Part shown: positions 42,801 to 47,865 of the stretch, one piece after another | Layout: every line of letters begins with the position of its first letter | How positions within the stretch are numbered: the stretch's first letter is position 1 | Origin: Bedellia somnulentella | Taxonomy: Eukaryota; Arthropoda; Insecta; Lepidoptera; Bedelliidae | NCBI GenBank assembly: GCA_963576735.1 | Contig: OY755180.1 | Span: forward strand, 17,574,678-17,638,677 | Reading direction: 5' to 3' | DNA: 64,000 nucleotides | The notes under the pieces: generated by a model | What the model saw: only the letters and a program-made list of their open reading frames with translations | The model's database searches: none | Told to the model about the DNA's origin: nothing | Position numbers and translations under genes: made by a program

Positions 42801-43076
42801 TCGCCTCTTACGTACACCCACCGAAAGAAATGGGGTAGATCTATTCTAAGCCGACACTACACAGCAAATTTAGGTGTACATACAATTATCAAATTACATT
42901 ATATTTCCTTGCTTTCAATGGGTAGGAAAACTTGCAATTGCAAGACTTACTTAATGTAATACGGCTTCCCTCGACTATCAAGCCCCTGCTCCCAACCATA
43001 AGGCAGAACCTCTTCATCATCAGGAGTTGGCCAACTTTCCGCTGGAGGCAGCCAGCTTGCAGTTCTTGTGATATGG
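17396..43076 (-). CDS. FERM and PDZ domain-containing protein 4-like scaffold, 13 exons, 5' end missing
   Basis: Joined exons (high to low coordinate): 43076-42951, 36700-36523, 35537-35392, 29639-29534, 28943-28695, 26299-26040, 24250-24109, 23211-23074, 22076-21919, 21539-21469, 21347-18625, 18112-17963, 17638-17396. Every junction is GT-AG and every phase fits. Counting from the first full codon there are 1,562 residues: WW about 24-53, PDZ about 65-142 with carboxylate-binding loop MGFGF at 75-79, FERM about 199-505, disordered proline-rich region 526-1432, helical C terminus to 1562. The order WW-PDZ-FERM and motifs such as [19 protein letters not shown] and [13 protein letters not shown] identify the FRMPD4/Preso family. 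In mammals this is a submembrane scaffold at dendritic spines that also binds the spindle-orientation protein LGN; whether the insect protein does either is inference. The initiator exon was not located. Confidence 0.93.
17757..17832 (-). mobile_element. Family B LINE, 3' scrap in intron 12
   Basis: The complement carries AAGTGACGATCGATAAG and CCCATCCCAACGGGAACAAA, followed outward by the CGTGAGTATATG end. About 75 bases, diverged. Confidence 0.6.
17963..18112 (-). CDS. FRMPD4-like exon 12: C-terminal helical region
   Basis: Acceptor ATTTAG, donor GTACAT; 50 codons, phase 0 to 0. It is rich in Ala, Leu and Ser ([20 protein letters not shown]) with a small Gly-Pro linker, suggesting two helices. 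No named domain recognised. Confidence 0.85.
18625..21347 (-). CDS. FRMPD4-like exon 11: long disordered proline-rich region
   Basis: A single 2,723-base exon (907 full codons). It begins [18 protein letters not shown] at 21347, well upstream of the first in-frame ATG at 21243, and ends EVKFQ at a GTAGGT donor. Reading past the donor gives only ten more codons before a stop. It is rich in Ser, Asn, Pro and charged residues. Proline clusters include [20 protein letters not shown] and [14 protein letters not shown], plausible SH3 or EVH1 ligands. I see no PPxxF Homer-type motif. No membrane segment, no coiled coil of note. Confidence 0.95.
21469..21539 (-). CDS. FRMPD4-like exon 10: end of FERM F3 helix
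   Basis: A 71-base exon with acceptor ATTTCAG and donor GTACGT. It encodes [20 protein letters not shown] and the last residues of the FERM domain. It was found by splice phase and by family similarity (AG-YY-L after the F3 helix). Confidence 0.9.
21919..22076 (-). CDS. FRMPD4-like exon 9: FERM F3
   Basis: Acceptor ATTCCAG, donor GTAAGG. It gives 52 codons from [20 protein letters not shown] to [15 protein letters not shown], covering the PH-like F3 strands and the start of its C-terminal helix. Confidence 0.92.
22516..22931 (+). mobile_element. Family B LINE, young 5'-truncated copy in intron 8
   Basis: It carries the same C-terminal coding segment as 1-429, ends at the same stop and has the same GGCGTGAGAATATG end and (TATG)n tail. 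TAAACAATA occurs immediately before (22507-22515) and immediately after (22932-22940), a 9-base target duplication. Between the left duplication and the start of homology is an A-rich filler of about 11 bases. It is antisense to the host gene. Near-identity to 1-429 and the clean duplication mark a recent insertion. Confidence 0.85.
23074..23211 (-). CDS. FRMPD4-like exon 8: FERM F2-F3 boundary
   Basis: Acceptor TGATGCAG, donor GTATTT; 46 codons, phase 0 to 0. It encodes [20 protein letters not shown], then the first F3 strands ([17 protein letters not shown]). It is strikingly GC-rich in an AT-rich neighbourhood, which helps mark it as coding. Confidence 0.92.
23437..23625 (-). mobile_element. 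Family C SINE, head missing, in intron 7
   Basis: From the tail inward: CATAAACGTTCACGCCG, CCCCGAAGGGGTTGGCAGAGG, GATAGGGGGCAGGCCTATCG, ACACTGTCACATG. The tRNA-like head is absent. Confidence 0.75.
24109..24250 (-). CDS. FRMPD4-like exon 7: FERM F2
   Basis: Acceptor TTTTTCAG, donor GTATGG. It reads [20 protein letters not shown] and ends [12 protein letters not shown] longer overlapping open frame on the same strand is out of phase with the flanking exons and is not used. Confidence 0.92.
24551..25854. repeat. 652-bp direct tandem duplication in intron 6
   Basis: 24551-25202 and 25203-25854 are the same sequence. I find one difference (CTATTCCCAT at about 24806, CTATGCCCAT in the second unit). 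Each unit holds a perfect 16-base palindrome with a 10-base loop (24969-25010 and 25621-25662; arm GATTCATGTTAATACG) and an imperfect inverted repeat near its left end (24568-24677). No coding frame spans a unit. It is either a recent duplication or an assembly artefact. Confidence 0.92.
26040..26299 (-). CDS. FRMPD4-like exon 6: FERM F2 lobe
   Basis: Acceptor TGTCTAG, donor GTAAGT. It encodes 86 codons plus two bases, from [20 protein letters not shown] through [20 protein letters not shown] and the helical F2 core ([14 protein letters not shown]). Its first 40 codons and its upstream intron have been copied several times into the preceding intron (26535-28470); this copy alone reads on into [10 protein letters not shown] and has a donor site. 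Confidence 0.93.
26535..26653 (-). pseudogene. Partial duplicate of exon 6 (copy 1), ends in a stop
   Basis: Behind an intact ATATCCAG acceptor, the 40 codons [10 protein letters not shown]...LDYLYMQ match exon 6 with four amino-acid changes, then hit TAG. Homology ends exactly at YMQ, where exon 6 continues with CCNDV, and there is no donor site. The duplicated unit also includes upstream intron, giving a spacing of about 354 bases from exon 6. If spliced after exon 5 (phase 0) it would truncate the FERM domain inside F2. Confidence 0.9.
26891..27012 (-). pseudogene. Partial duplicate of exon 6 (copy 2)
   Basis: The acceptor ATATCCAG is kept. It reads [20 protein letters not shown], then [14 protein letters not shown] with one extra codon, and runs on to a stop 16 codons later. 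It is 356 bases beyond copy 1. A LINE fragment (27078-27771) interrupts the unit on its intron side. Confidence 0.88.
27078..27771 (+). mobile_element. Jockey/CR1-like LINE, 5'-truncated, inside the exon-6 array
   Basis: A frame starting near 27079 and stopping at 27520-27522 gives about 145 residues. They include [16 protein letters not shown] and [17 protein letters not shown], which align with the C terminus of the large LINE at 31915 ([28 protein letters not shown]). About 250 bases of 3' UTR and an (AAATA)n tail follow. It is not a host gene; the RT domain is missing. Confidence 0.85.
27783..27827 (-). pseudogene. Partial duplicate of exon 6 (copy 3), eroded
   Basis: Only the first 15 or so codons remain ([13 protein letters not shown], then a stop), with a retained AG acceptor. 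It lies just after the LINE insertion; its intronic side continues to about 28049 with the array's TTAGACTGTAAGGTGAGAAT segment. Confidence 0.75.
28050..28165 (-). pseudogene. Partial duplicate of exon 6 (copy 4), broken
   Basis: GCATGTAGAGGTA at the left and CAGTGCAGTTTGTGCGCACC at the right match exon 6. The middle has indels and the acceptor region is replaced, so it cannot be spliced as an exon. Confidence 0.75.
28368..28470 (-). pseudogene. Partial duplicate of exon 6 (copy 5), most diverged
   Basis: TGCATGTCGAGGTAC and CAGTATGTGTGCGCTGACATGG mark the two ends, and an AG acceptor with ATCGCC after it survives. It lies nearest to exon 5. With copies 1-4 it shows increasing divergence with distance from exon 6. 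Confidence 0.65.
28695..28943 (-). CDS. FRMPD4-like exon 5: FERM F1 lobe
   Basis: Acceptor ATTCCAG, donor GTGAGT; 83 codons in phase 0 at both ends. F1, a ubiquitin-like fold, starts at [18 protein letters not shown] and continues through [20 protein letters not shown]. An internal ATG could mislead gene finders into starting the protein here, but the frame is open through the splice site. Confidence 0.93.
29242..29370 (-). mobile_element. Family B LINE, 3' fragment in intron 4
   Basis: The complement includes AGAGAGGTTTGTCAAGATCGTAC and CTACCCTAATGGGAATAATAGG, then the CGTGAGTATA tail end. Confidence 0.72.
29534..29639 (-). CDS. FRMPD4-like exon 4: PDZ-FERM linker
   Basis: Acceptor TTTTTTTCAG, donor GTAAGT. 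It has 35 whole codons, starting [20 protein letters not shown]. The basic [14 protein letters not shown] stretch between PDZ and FERM is characteristic of FRMPD proteins. The preceding intron of about 5.7 kb contains the complete LINE. Confidence 0.9.
29937..30926. repeat. Unclassified ~1-kb dispersed element with (GACA)n
   Basis: The left end GTGGATCGTCCCAGCTTCGC and the interior GTTTCGTTAGAATCCGTCGAG, ACATACAAACCGACAGACAG with a (GACA)n run of about 50 bases, and right end TATTATAAGTATAGAAG are a combination I recall as a very common non-coding arthropod repeat. No frame is present. The boundaries are my reading, not confirmed by a target duplication. Confidence 0.5.
31264..31505 (-). mobile_element. 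Family A SINE, full length, 10-bp target duplication
   Basis: 242 bases from tail (ACATACATATACTCACGG) to head (GCACTACACAGC on this strand). AACATTTCAT flanks it at 31254-31263 and 31506-31515. Confidence 0.88.
31683..31742 (+). repeat. tRNA-like SINE scrap
   Basis: GATGTTGCGGGTTCAAGCCC has a B-box form and is followed by a T-run. It is flanked on both sides by similar AATCAATC / TTGATTGATTA sequence. It is too short and lacks an A box for a tRNA call. Confidence 0.4.
31752..31914 (-). mobile_element. Family A SINE, 3' half, left of the LINE
   Basis: A minus-strand copy from the tail to CGCATCGCCCAAAAAT, where it stops abruptly at the LINE. Its opposite-strand partner with the same break is at 35181-35335. 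Confidence 0.85.
31886..34762 (+). CDS. LINE endonuclease/reverse transcriptase, intact frame, start borrowed from a SINE
   Basis: 958 residues from the ATG at 31886. The first nine or ten codons (MGFQPHRP...) are family A SINE sequence in the LINE frame; LINE sequence follows with [12 protein letters not shown]. Apurinic-type endonuclease motifs: QNVRG, a TETW, GDFN at 155-158, and a late D-x-x-H. RT motifs: YTDFSKAFD with Asp595, [17 protein letters not shown] and the catalytic FADD at 682-685 (Phe in place of the usual Tyr, common in LINEs). No stop or frameshift anywhere, so it is young or lightly decayed. The true LINE start codon is lost. Confidence 0.88.
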   Translation: MGFQPHRPKIYYQNVRGIRTKVHDIWQNICCTSYDIIVLTETWADSNIISSEFFDDRYAVYRRDRESSGFHGCKKGGGVLIAVLKKYKSFRMFDVESDCEDLWVCVEGQGGKKKKESINICAVYLPPPLQKHILNHFIDNLNKHATLLDKIMVIGDFNLSSISWPQISNRSHASAVHNNSLLAQTLIDCMSVNDLEQFNTIQNNQNRILDLILSNIRTIHVENAAEIISRIDPLHPPLEVTLSISQLKSIKPADSVRPNFFKADYSVIVQELDKIDWDDRLGLMDDVNLMLKEFYTILNDLIEKHIPKTQKIVKCYPAWFSKDLIKLLKEKNKVRTRFKKYANPLDKLAFESLKKSCDHLSKTCYNDYIARIEISIRKNPKYFWSFIKQKKTLRNDYPESMKFRDKKASNNEQIANLFAEHFSLPYDCSNACQKYPPVTVLPGKPMHKFISKDKILQKIKRLSLYKGAGPDSIPPLFLVKCASNLVTPLYIIYTKSIDTGIFPTDWKITKVVPIFKSGDASDVRDYRPICILSQFAKLFESLIYEHLILDAERFISESQHGFVKKRSTTTNLVSHLEKLCAVVDKGGQIDCIYTDFSKAFDRVNRVILLEKLESLGVSDFLLVWLRSYLSDRMARVVFNSSNSFSFLVNSGVPQGSHLGPLLFNLFVNDVLDCFWYCDSYLFADDLKISREISSVADSNLLQQDLNRLSSWCFKNKMILNARKCFSVSFTRKHKVLEGNYVIENEKLEKVELIRDLGVTFDSKLTFIKHFDNVIGKASKCLGFVLRNTKCFKNNHTKIALFNSLVRSILEYGSVVWNPYYNVHSLRIERLQKRFLYHLSYSCGKAKSLASYNDRLSHFKMTSLHDRREMLSNMFVVNIIRNNIDCPQLLGQINFNAPCRRQRHAIVPFKQTLARTNLGFNSPLNRATRALNQLRDEIDICGDDTVNIKRCCLKSVNLQ
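31915..35180 (+). mobile_element. Jockey/CR1-type LINE, nearly complete ORF2
   Basis: 3.27 kb: endonuclease plus reverse transcriptase in one open frame, about 400 bases of 3' UTR and an (AATAA/ATAA)n tail. No ORF1 is present, and the coding part begins almost exactly at the endonuclease, so the copy is 5'-truncated. There is no target duplication. The two flanks are inverted halves of a family A SINE, both broken at the same base. It sits in intron 3 of the host gene on the opposite strand. Confidence 0.88.
35181..35335 (+). mobile_element. Family A SINE, 3' half, right of the LINE
   Basis: It starts ATTTTTGGGCGATGCGG directly after the LINE tail and ends near GCCATGACTATATTTATG. It lacks the same 5' half as 31752-31914 but points the other way. 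Confidence 0.85.
35392..35537 (-). CDS. FRMPD4-like exon 3: second half of PDZ
   Basis: Acceptor ACCAG, donor GTGAGG. It encodes [20 protein letters not shown] and the helix and last strand ([16 protein letters not shown]). [12 protein letters not shown] is the classic PDZ signature. It ends two bases into an arginine codon. Confidence 0.93.
35912..35983 (+). mobile_element. Family B LINE, internal scrap
   Basis: ACTTGGACCAAATTGAGAG-GTGCTCAAAAAGGCTGGCGTCCGAAG-AATAAAAGAGCAT matches the middle of the C-terminal coding segment. It is cut off where the next repeat starts. Confidence 0.7.
35984..36245. repeat. Family E tRNA-like SINE joined to repeat F
   Basis: 35984-36070 repeats the ATAAATAAAAGATGTTATTA arm and the GGTTCGAACCCGCGACC B box of the 12.2 kb locus, with most of the central part deleted. 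36115-36240 (GCGACCAAACCAAACGCTAG and TTGTCCATCACAAAAACCAA) recurs at 38408-38540. Confidence 0.65.
36523..36700 (-). CDS. FRMPD4-like exon 2: end of WW, start of PDZ
   Basis: Acceptor TTCCAG, donor GTAAGC. It completes the WW domain with [11 protein letters not shown]: the usual second tryptophan is tyrosine, with the following proline kept. The PDZ domain begins at [20 protein letters not shown]. The exon is GC-rich compared with its introns. Confidence 0.92.
36830..37190 (-). mobile_element. tRNA-derived SINE, family C, full length, in intron 1
   Basis: The most complete copy. The minus strand reads tRNA-like head (ATGATAGTCCAGTGGGTAG A box, GTGAGTTCCAATCC B box), body with GATAAATT/TTAACGGTGAGGG, GATAGGGGGCAGG complement, 3' hairpin CCCCTTCGGGG, GGCGTGAACGTTTATG and a TTATG tail. 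Confidence 0.85.
37300..37462 (+). mobile_element. Family B LINE, 3' fragment, diverged
   Basis: GAAAATTTGCTTAAAAAGGC, GAATAACAGAGCGTGTATG, GTGGCGGTCGATAGTG and GTATATGAATGTATATATG follow the family B order, with a deletion in the middle and frameshifts. Confidence 0.65.
37660..38010 (+). mobile_element. Two LINE 3' ends
   Basis: 37660-37842 ends GCATGCCTAATAAATAAATA. 37915-38010 ends GTCTGTAGATCTTCCTAAG and (AAATA)n, closely matching the 3' end of the jockey-like fragment at 27700-27771 (CTGTAAATCTTCC, then AAATAAAATA). Both are 3'-UTR only. Confidence 0.5.
38408..38540 (+). repeat. Repeat F, second copy
   Basis: It shares GCGACCAAACCAAACGCTAG, TTTGACATAATTAAA and CACATAACGTGAGAA with 36115-36240 in the same orientation. 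Identity is high over about 120 bases. The nature of the parent element is unknown. Confidence 0.65.
38615..39400 (+). repeat. Tandem array of a ~145-bp unit
   Basis: Six partial or whole units begin TTAACCGACT/C and continue AAAAAGGAGGTTCTGTG, a (TATG)n stretch, GCGATTATCTC, TTAAGCTATTTGGATGCG and ACATTTAGGAGAAGG. Unit starts are near 38617, 38785, 38930, 39075, 39220 and 39349, so the core period is 145. The 38785 and 38930 units are nearly identical; outer units are more diverged. The ACCGACTTCAAAAAAGGAGG phrase is one I recall as widespread in Lepidoptera. Confidence 0.88.
39786..39916. mobile_element. Family D MITE-like element, complete, 131 bp
   Basis: Perfect 14-base inverted ends (AGGGCAAGCACGAG / CTCGTGCTTGCCCT) enclose a non-coding centre with GTATACGATACTAAGTAAGTG. 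Partners are at 7899-8000 and 44181-44318. No transposase; no clear target duplication. Confidence 0.75.
40180..41405. mobile_element. Element with ~177-bp terminal inverted repeats in intron 1
   Basis: 40180-40355 and 41228-41405 are essentially perfect reverse complements (inner ends GAAGTCGGTGCCAAAC). The centre of about 870 bases has no supportable frame and carries a separate 205-base insertion (40527-40731). Fold-back or MITE-like; no target duplication found. Confidence 0.8.
40527..40731 (+). mobile_element. Poly(A) retroposon with 13-bp target duplication
   Basis: GACAGTGAGCGGT occurs at 40514-40526 and 40732-40744, directly bounding a GC-rich 205-base insert. The insert contains GGTTTTAGTCGGTAAAAGTC and ends in a long A-run. 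It looks like the 3' end of a poly(A) LINE, inserted into the inverted-repeat element. Confidence 0.85.
41408..41612 (+). mobile_element. Family C SINE, body and 3' end
   Basis: GTTGATTCGGTAAGG, GAAACCCACATAGCC, GCAAAGCGTGGGTACTCTG, TCACGTGATGTTC and CTCTGCTACCCCTTCGCGG, then GGGCGGGAACGTTTGTG. The head is absent. Confidence 0.65.
41704..42616. mobile_element. Element with ~130-bp terminal inverted repeats in intron 1
   Basis: 41704-41835 and 42484-42616 are reverse complements with a few indels (GATGATTTGATGTTTAGG outermost). The ends contain repeated GGTTTTTTGCAAAAA blocks. The interior has a duplicated segment (TTCCTACCTA..., CTTTATAACTC-AGCTATAAT) and a tRNA-like SINE at 42109. No transposase, so a non-autonomous element. 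Confidence 0.78.
42109..42330 (+). mobile_element. tRNA-derived SINE, family H
   Basis: The head GTGGCGGAGTGGATAGG (A box) and TTGCGGGTTTGATCC (B box) spans about 70 bases. CGCTGAGAGCAACATTTATG and GTGATGAGCATATG follow, seen as scraps at 8650 and as a related minus-strand head at 63030. The anticodon arm does not form properly, so not a tRNA gene. Confidence 0.65.
42617..42865 (-). mobile_element. Family A SINE, full length, just downstream of the WW exon
   Basis: Complete from CATACATATACTCACGGC to GCCGACACTACACAGC. It directly abuts the right end of the inverted-repeat element at 41704-42616. Confidence 0.85.
42951..43076 (-). CDS. FRMPD4-like exon 1 of those found: first half of WW domain
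   Basis: The acceptor is TTTCAG at 43082-43077 and the donor GTAAGT starts at 42950. The exon contributes one base of a split codon, 41 codons and two bases of the next. It encodes a Trp-rich lead-in ([14 protein letters not shown]), then [17 protein letters not shown]. Because the exon starts in mid-codon after a good acceptor, at least one more coding exon lies upstream. Confidence 0.92.
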
Positions 43077-43615
43077 CTGAAACAATTTGGTAATGTTTAA
43101 CTTTTTGTTATAACGTTGTCAAAAGTTAGCCATAGATGGCAGTAGCAGTAAAGTTATTTTGTAGTTTTGCTACTAGCCTCTAGATGGCACTGCATTGAAT
43201 AAAATACTTCCGCTTCAATAGTATTCTGTTAGTGACGAATAAATAAATGTTATTTATTTTGTAGGTAGCTAATTAAGAATAAATTTGTGCAATTAATATT
43301 AATTGTAGTCTAATGTAGCTCAACCGAGAAGATACGTTTTGATGATTTATTAGATTTAGTCCTGACTTGTTATTAAAAATTATAACAGGTCGTCCGGGCA
43401 TTGAAATATGACCAAAATGTAAGTTAAACTATAGACAAATAATATTAAAGACCAAAAATACTAGCTTTTAGCTCGCAAAAATATTTTACCTACCTACCTA
43501 CCACTATCCATCCCGTATATTGACAAAATATAGCACTACACGTTCAAAGACGTGCCAAACCAATAGTAAATTAATACACATAGTTAACTTAAAAAAATAT
43601 TAAAATGCTAAACAT

Positions 43616-43845
43616 ACATACATACATATACTCACGGCTATAATTCCCTAGAAGGGGTAACCAGAGCTAAGGAATTATAAATTTCTCAGCCACTTTTGGA
43701 AGTTGAGTGGGGAAAAGATGGTAAAAATAAAGATTTTGGTGATGGGTCTCCAACCGCATCGCCCAAAAATTCAATAAAAAGCCCCAATACCCTTAGTCGC
43801 CTCTTACGACACCCGTGGGTAGAAAGGGGTAGCGACATTCTAATA
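43616..43845 (-). mobile_element. Family A SINE, diverged
   Basis: CATACATATACTCACGGC, GGTAACCAGAGC, GGGTCTCCAACCGCATCGCCC and CACCCGTGGGTAGAAAGGGG. The head end is degraded. Confidence 0.78.
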
Positions 43846-43849
43846 TAAG

Positions 43850-43940
43850 TGTAGTGCCGGCTTAGAATGTTGCTAACCCTTCTAGGGAACTGGTGACCCC
43901 TTCTAGGGAAATATAGCCGTGAGTATATATATGTATGTAT
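43850..43940 (+). mobile_element. Family A SINE, internally deleted copy
   Basis: The head (GTGTAGTGCCGGCTTAG) is joined directly to the 3' end (CCCCTTCTAGGGAAATATAG and GCCGTGAGTATATATATG); about 150 internal bases are missing. It lies head-to-head with 43616-43845. Confidence 0.7.
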
Positions 43941-44180
43941 ATTACCACCTTTTAATTCATTATTATAAATCTCTTTGTATTGAAAAGTCCATTTCCAACA
44001 TGTTTATAGCAACTTTACTGAAGTAATCTCACATTAACTTCTTATTTATGTAAATGAGAGCGCTTAACGTTTTTCCCGCCGTGAAAAAAGGGTGAAAAAC
44101 GCAAATATCCAGTTAGAACCACTCTTTTATCCTTTATCCAAGCAAGCGGTCGAAACGTTAAGCTGTACCTATTCCACTAA

Positions 44181-44318
44181 GGCCTAGCACGAGCGCTACT
44201 TTATCGTCACGATGTCGGCTAGATTCGAATGACAGTATACAGTAGCACTAAGTAAGTGCGAAAGAGATGGCTGTTTTATAGCACGCGATATCTTGTTAAA
44301 AGGTCGCTCGTACTAGCT
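44181..44318. mobile_element. Family D MITE-like element, diverged
   Basis: Imperfect inverted ends (AGGCCTAGCACGAGCG / CGCTCGTACTAGCT) with the shared centre ATGACAGTATACAGTAGCACTAAG. Confidence 0.65.
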
Positions 44319-45000
44319 ATAAAGGTTTGTAAATGAGGTCTTAAAAATATGAAAGCGTAATGAGGCATTTACCGTTGAAAGGTCGGGATACTTTTTGTTT
44401 GTTTCTGCAATATCAGAAATGGCGGGAAATTGCTAAAACGTTGTTTTTGGTAATCTGAATTTGTTTATGGTTACAACCACCAATAAGGCGGTAAGTGTTT
44501 TTCACTGGTCAAACCTTTTTGGAGGTTAGCAATCTTATGTAGGTAGATAATATTATTAATTTCATTTTCATTAGATGACGCTGGTACCCTTTTATAATTA
44601 CAGGGTTAATAGGGTTAAAATTTTAATGGTTAATACTGAATCCTTAGAACAACAAAGTAAGTATTGTAAAGACCTTCGTTTTATGATAATGATACGGATA
44701 CGGGTTTTATGGAATCTTCTTGTTAAAGAAACACAGTAATTACAATTAAAATTTGTTTGGGTTCATTTATAATTATCAGAGCTATAATCCTTCGTAGGAC
44801 CGTTGTTGATAACCATAGAGAACTTAGCTAAATAGAGAAAAAACGAAGAATGACAAAAGTCAGAACATTGAATCATCAGGGTGTAAGTACAACGTATTTA
44901 TTTTTTAGCGGAAATTATTCTGCAATTATTGTACTGAACAACGTTTGGCTTCCGCTCTTTTAACTTAAGTCCTTTACGTTGATAACATACACAAATAATC
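44319..45000. other. No gene seen
   Basis: AT-rich. 44815-44935 resembles 49088-49260 (GAGAACTTA-CTAAATAGAGAA and TTTTTAGCGG), an unclassified repeat pair. No coding exon. Confidence 0.45.
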
Positions 45001-45215
45001 TTAAGGCTTAGAATATCACTACCCCGTTTCTTCCCGTGGGTGTACGTAAGAGGCGACTAACGGTATTGGGGCTCTTAAGGTATTTTTGGGCGTTGCGGTT
45101 CGAGACCCATCACCAACAATCTTTATTTTATCATCTTTTCCAAAAGTGGCTGAGGAATTTCTAATTCCTTTGCGCTGGCTACCCCTTCTAGGGATTTACA
45201 GCCGTGAGTATATGT
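45001..45215 (+). mobile_element. Family A SINE, head trimmed
   Basis: It starts at AAGGCTTAGAATATCAC and runs to GCCGTGAGTATATGTTTG. An internal piece (CCCACTCAACTT) is deleted. Confidence 0.78.
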
Positions 45216-45243
45216 TTGTTAATCATATAAAGTACCACGCTAT

Positions 45244-45475
45244 TAGTTTCCTGTGCTGGTGCTGTATAGAATAGCACTACCACGTTTCTACCCGTGAGAG
45301 TTCGTAAGAGGCGACTTAGAGTATTAAGGCTTCTTAAATGATTTTTAGGCCACGCGGTTAGAGACAACATCACCAAAAACGTTTATTTTACAATCAAATT
45401 ACAAATCAAATTTCTTATTCTGAAGGTCTGGCCTACCCCTTCTAGGTATTTACAGCCGTGAGTATATGTATGTAC
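45244..45475 (+). mobile_element. Family A SINE, diverged
   Basis: CTGTATAGAATAGCAC to GCCGTGAGTATATGTATGTA. It lacks the AAGTGGCTGAGGAA segment. It follows the previous copy after only about 30 bases. Confidence 0.75.
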
Positions 45476-45892
45476 GCTATAAGTTTAAGATAAAACTCTA
45501 ATTAGCGCTAAACCACATTTTTTTTTTATCTTGTTTATTCTAAAAGCCAAAGAAATACTATCGCCGGTCCTGAGCAAAGAAGCCAAATACACCCCTACTT
45601 ATAACCTCTTTGTTAATCAAATTCAAATTAAAAATGGAAGGAGGTATCACTTTTAAAAAAGTAGGTTTATCATGAAATCTAAAAATAGAGTCGTTTGCAT
45701 CGTCCCCACTTCAGTGTTGGAGCGGCATTCAACGGAGATTCAAGTAGATCCGTCAATATTGACCCGGATTGGATATCGAACCCAGTCCACTCGGCCAGCG
45801 AGCTTGATACTAAGTGGATAGCAATTTTCACGGAAAAAATGGGAGAATTAACGATAAATTCTGAGGAGTATATACTGTACTAATGTTAAAAA

Positions 45893-46300
45893 ACTGGCAA
45901 AGTGCGTGTCGGCACGAAGGGTTCCGTATTATCAACTAATATGATCGATTGAAAATCGCTTGAAAAAAATACGTTTGTTGTATGGGAACCCCATAATATA
46001 ACCCTCTTATATTACCTTTATTGTTATTAGATTATTTATTTTAAAAGATAATCTATAATCTATATATAATATTTTTTGCAAAAATTTTAAGCGTTCACTT
46101 GTAACTATTTTTTCAGTAACCATACATTATTTTAAAACATAATATTATATTATAGAAACAAAATTTATACATTCAAAAGCTACATAAAAAAACAGGTACC
46201 TAATCAAGAGTCGTAATAAAAGCAAAAGAAACAACAACCGTTATTATAATTAAAAAGTTTTGCTCATTACATTCAAAGCACAATATCAAAGAGCTTTCAA
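45893..46300 (+). repeat. Dispersed repeat, left end (GGGTTCCGTA type)
   Basis: CTGGCAAAGTGCGTGTCGGCACGAAGGGTTCCGTATT opens the segment, and GTATGGGAACCCC follows. I recall this opening phrase as very common in lepidopteran genomes. Non-coding. Confidence 0.45.
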
Positions 46301-46627
46301 AAAAGTCGTTTAACTTTTATTATCATCAATAACGTCTTTTATTTATGAACGATTATACTGAAAACAAGATTACTATCTTGTATGAGGATGAGACGGATCA
46401 ATTAATAGGGAGATAGAAAAGAGTCCTTTGTGGAAATATACCGCCTTTATGCTTTGATCTCTTTGTGTAGCTGGCTGGCATTTTCATTCCATTGATTAGG
46501 TGTGGGACGCAAATTGTACCTTTTTTCAGCTAACCTTTATCGAGGAAATGAATTCTTTTTTTGGAAACAGAGATGATTCTGGAAATAAAATCAAGAATGG
46601 ATATTCTTACAAATATATTTTTTATGA

Positions 46628-46866
46628 ATGGTGGTGGAAAACATCGTGAGGAAACCCACATGGCTGAGTTGTACTTAGTCATGTGACAGTGTATTCGTAC
46701 AAAATGGCGATAGGCCTGCCCCCTATCACGTGAGTACACTGTCCATGCAAAACGTGGGTACTCTGAACACCGGGTGACTAAGTCACGTGATGTTCAGAAG
46801 TATTAGTACCTCTGCCAACCCCTTCGGGGATATTCGGCGTGAACGTTTATGTTATGTTATGTTATT
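46628..46866 (+). mobile_element. Family C SINE, body and 3' end
   Basis: GGTGGAAAACATCGTGAGG, GGCGATAGGCCTGCCCCC, TCACGTGATGTTCAGAAG, CCAACCCCTTCGGGG, GGCGTGAACG and a (TTATG)n tail. The tRNA head is lost; the rest is close to consensus. Confidence 0.8.
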
Positions 46867-46922
46867 TTTTATGAATGTCATTGTTTCTTCTAAAAATGAA
46901 AGTAATAATAGATAGTATATTG

Positions 46923-47140
46923 CCGTGTAGTGCTGGCTTAGAATGTCAGTACCCCATTTCTTCTCAGATGATTGTAAGAGACGACTAAGAGTACCGTGGT
47001 TTTTCCATTGATTTTTGGGCGATGCGGTTGTAGATGTAGATGGTTTATTTTTCAATCTTTTCCCCACTTAACTTTCAAAAATGGCTGAAGAATTATCTGA
47101 TTCTAAAGCTCTGGTTACCCCTATTAGGGATTTATAGTAT
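46923..47140 (+). mobile_element. Family A SINE, diverged, no tail
   Basis: GTGTAGTGCTGGCTTAG to CCCTATTAGGGATTTATAG. The GTGAGTATATG end is missing. Confidence 0.72.
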
Positions 47141-47690
47141 ACTTTAATAAATGGAAGTAGAAATAGATTCTATTTTTAATGTCAAATAGATGAACTGTTA
47201 CTGTGTGAAACTGTTTCAATGCATGATGATTCCTCTGCAAAATTAATGGCTATTTGGAACCGAACCGTACCCCAGTATTGGTGAATAAATTCCAATAACC
47301 ATATGGAATAGGACTCACTGGCAGGTGTGAAATTTATTGAGATTTATTGATGACCACTTCACTAAAATACCTTTTTGGATACACACCTCTATGGTCGAGA
47401 GTATAGAGCTTAAACTCTTTTGAATAGAGCAATTACTTGTTTACATTTTGAATAAAGAATAGGTACTTCTCAGACATGTTATACAATGTTGTTCATTTTA
47501 CTAAATCTGTATTTACTGTTTGTTTTTGATAGACAATCACAATTTTGACTTCTATGTGAATTTATTGTTTCATGCATAACAAAGTCTAATATTTGTGAAT
47601 TGTCGAATGACTATAGCATACATTTCTTCGTTTAAAATGGGAGTTAATTTGAAATTTGACTTAAAATAATGGTTTGTAGATAAAGCGACA
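47141..47690. other. No gene seen
   Basis: AT-rich, no repeat recognised, no supported frame. Confidence 0.5.
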
Positions 47691-47694
47691 TATT

Positions 47695-47865
47695 ACCAGT
47701 CAGTATGTACTAAATACGGCGATAGGTCTGCCCCCTATTACTTGAGTACTATGTCCAAGCAAAACGTGGTTACTCTAATATCAGGTGACAATGTCACGTG
47801 ATGTTCAGAAGTATTAGTACCTCTGCCAACCCCTTCGCCGACATACGGCGTGAAAGTTTGAGATT
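47695..47865 (+). mobile_element. Family C SINE, 3' half
   Basis: GTCAGTATGTAC-GGCGATAGGTCTGCCCCC onward to CCAACCCCTTCGCCG and GGCGTGAAAGTTTGAG. Confidence 0.72.
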
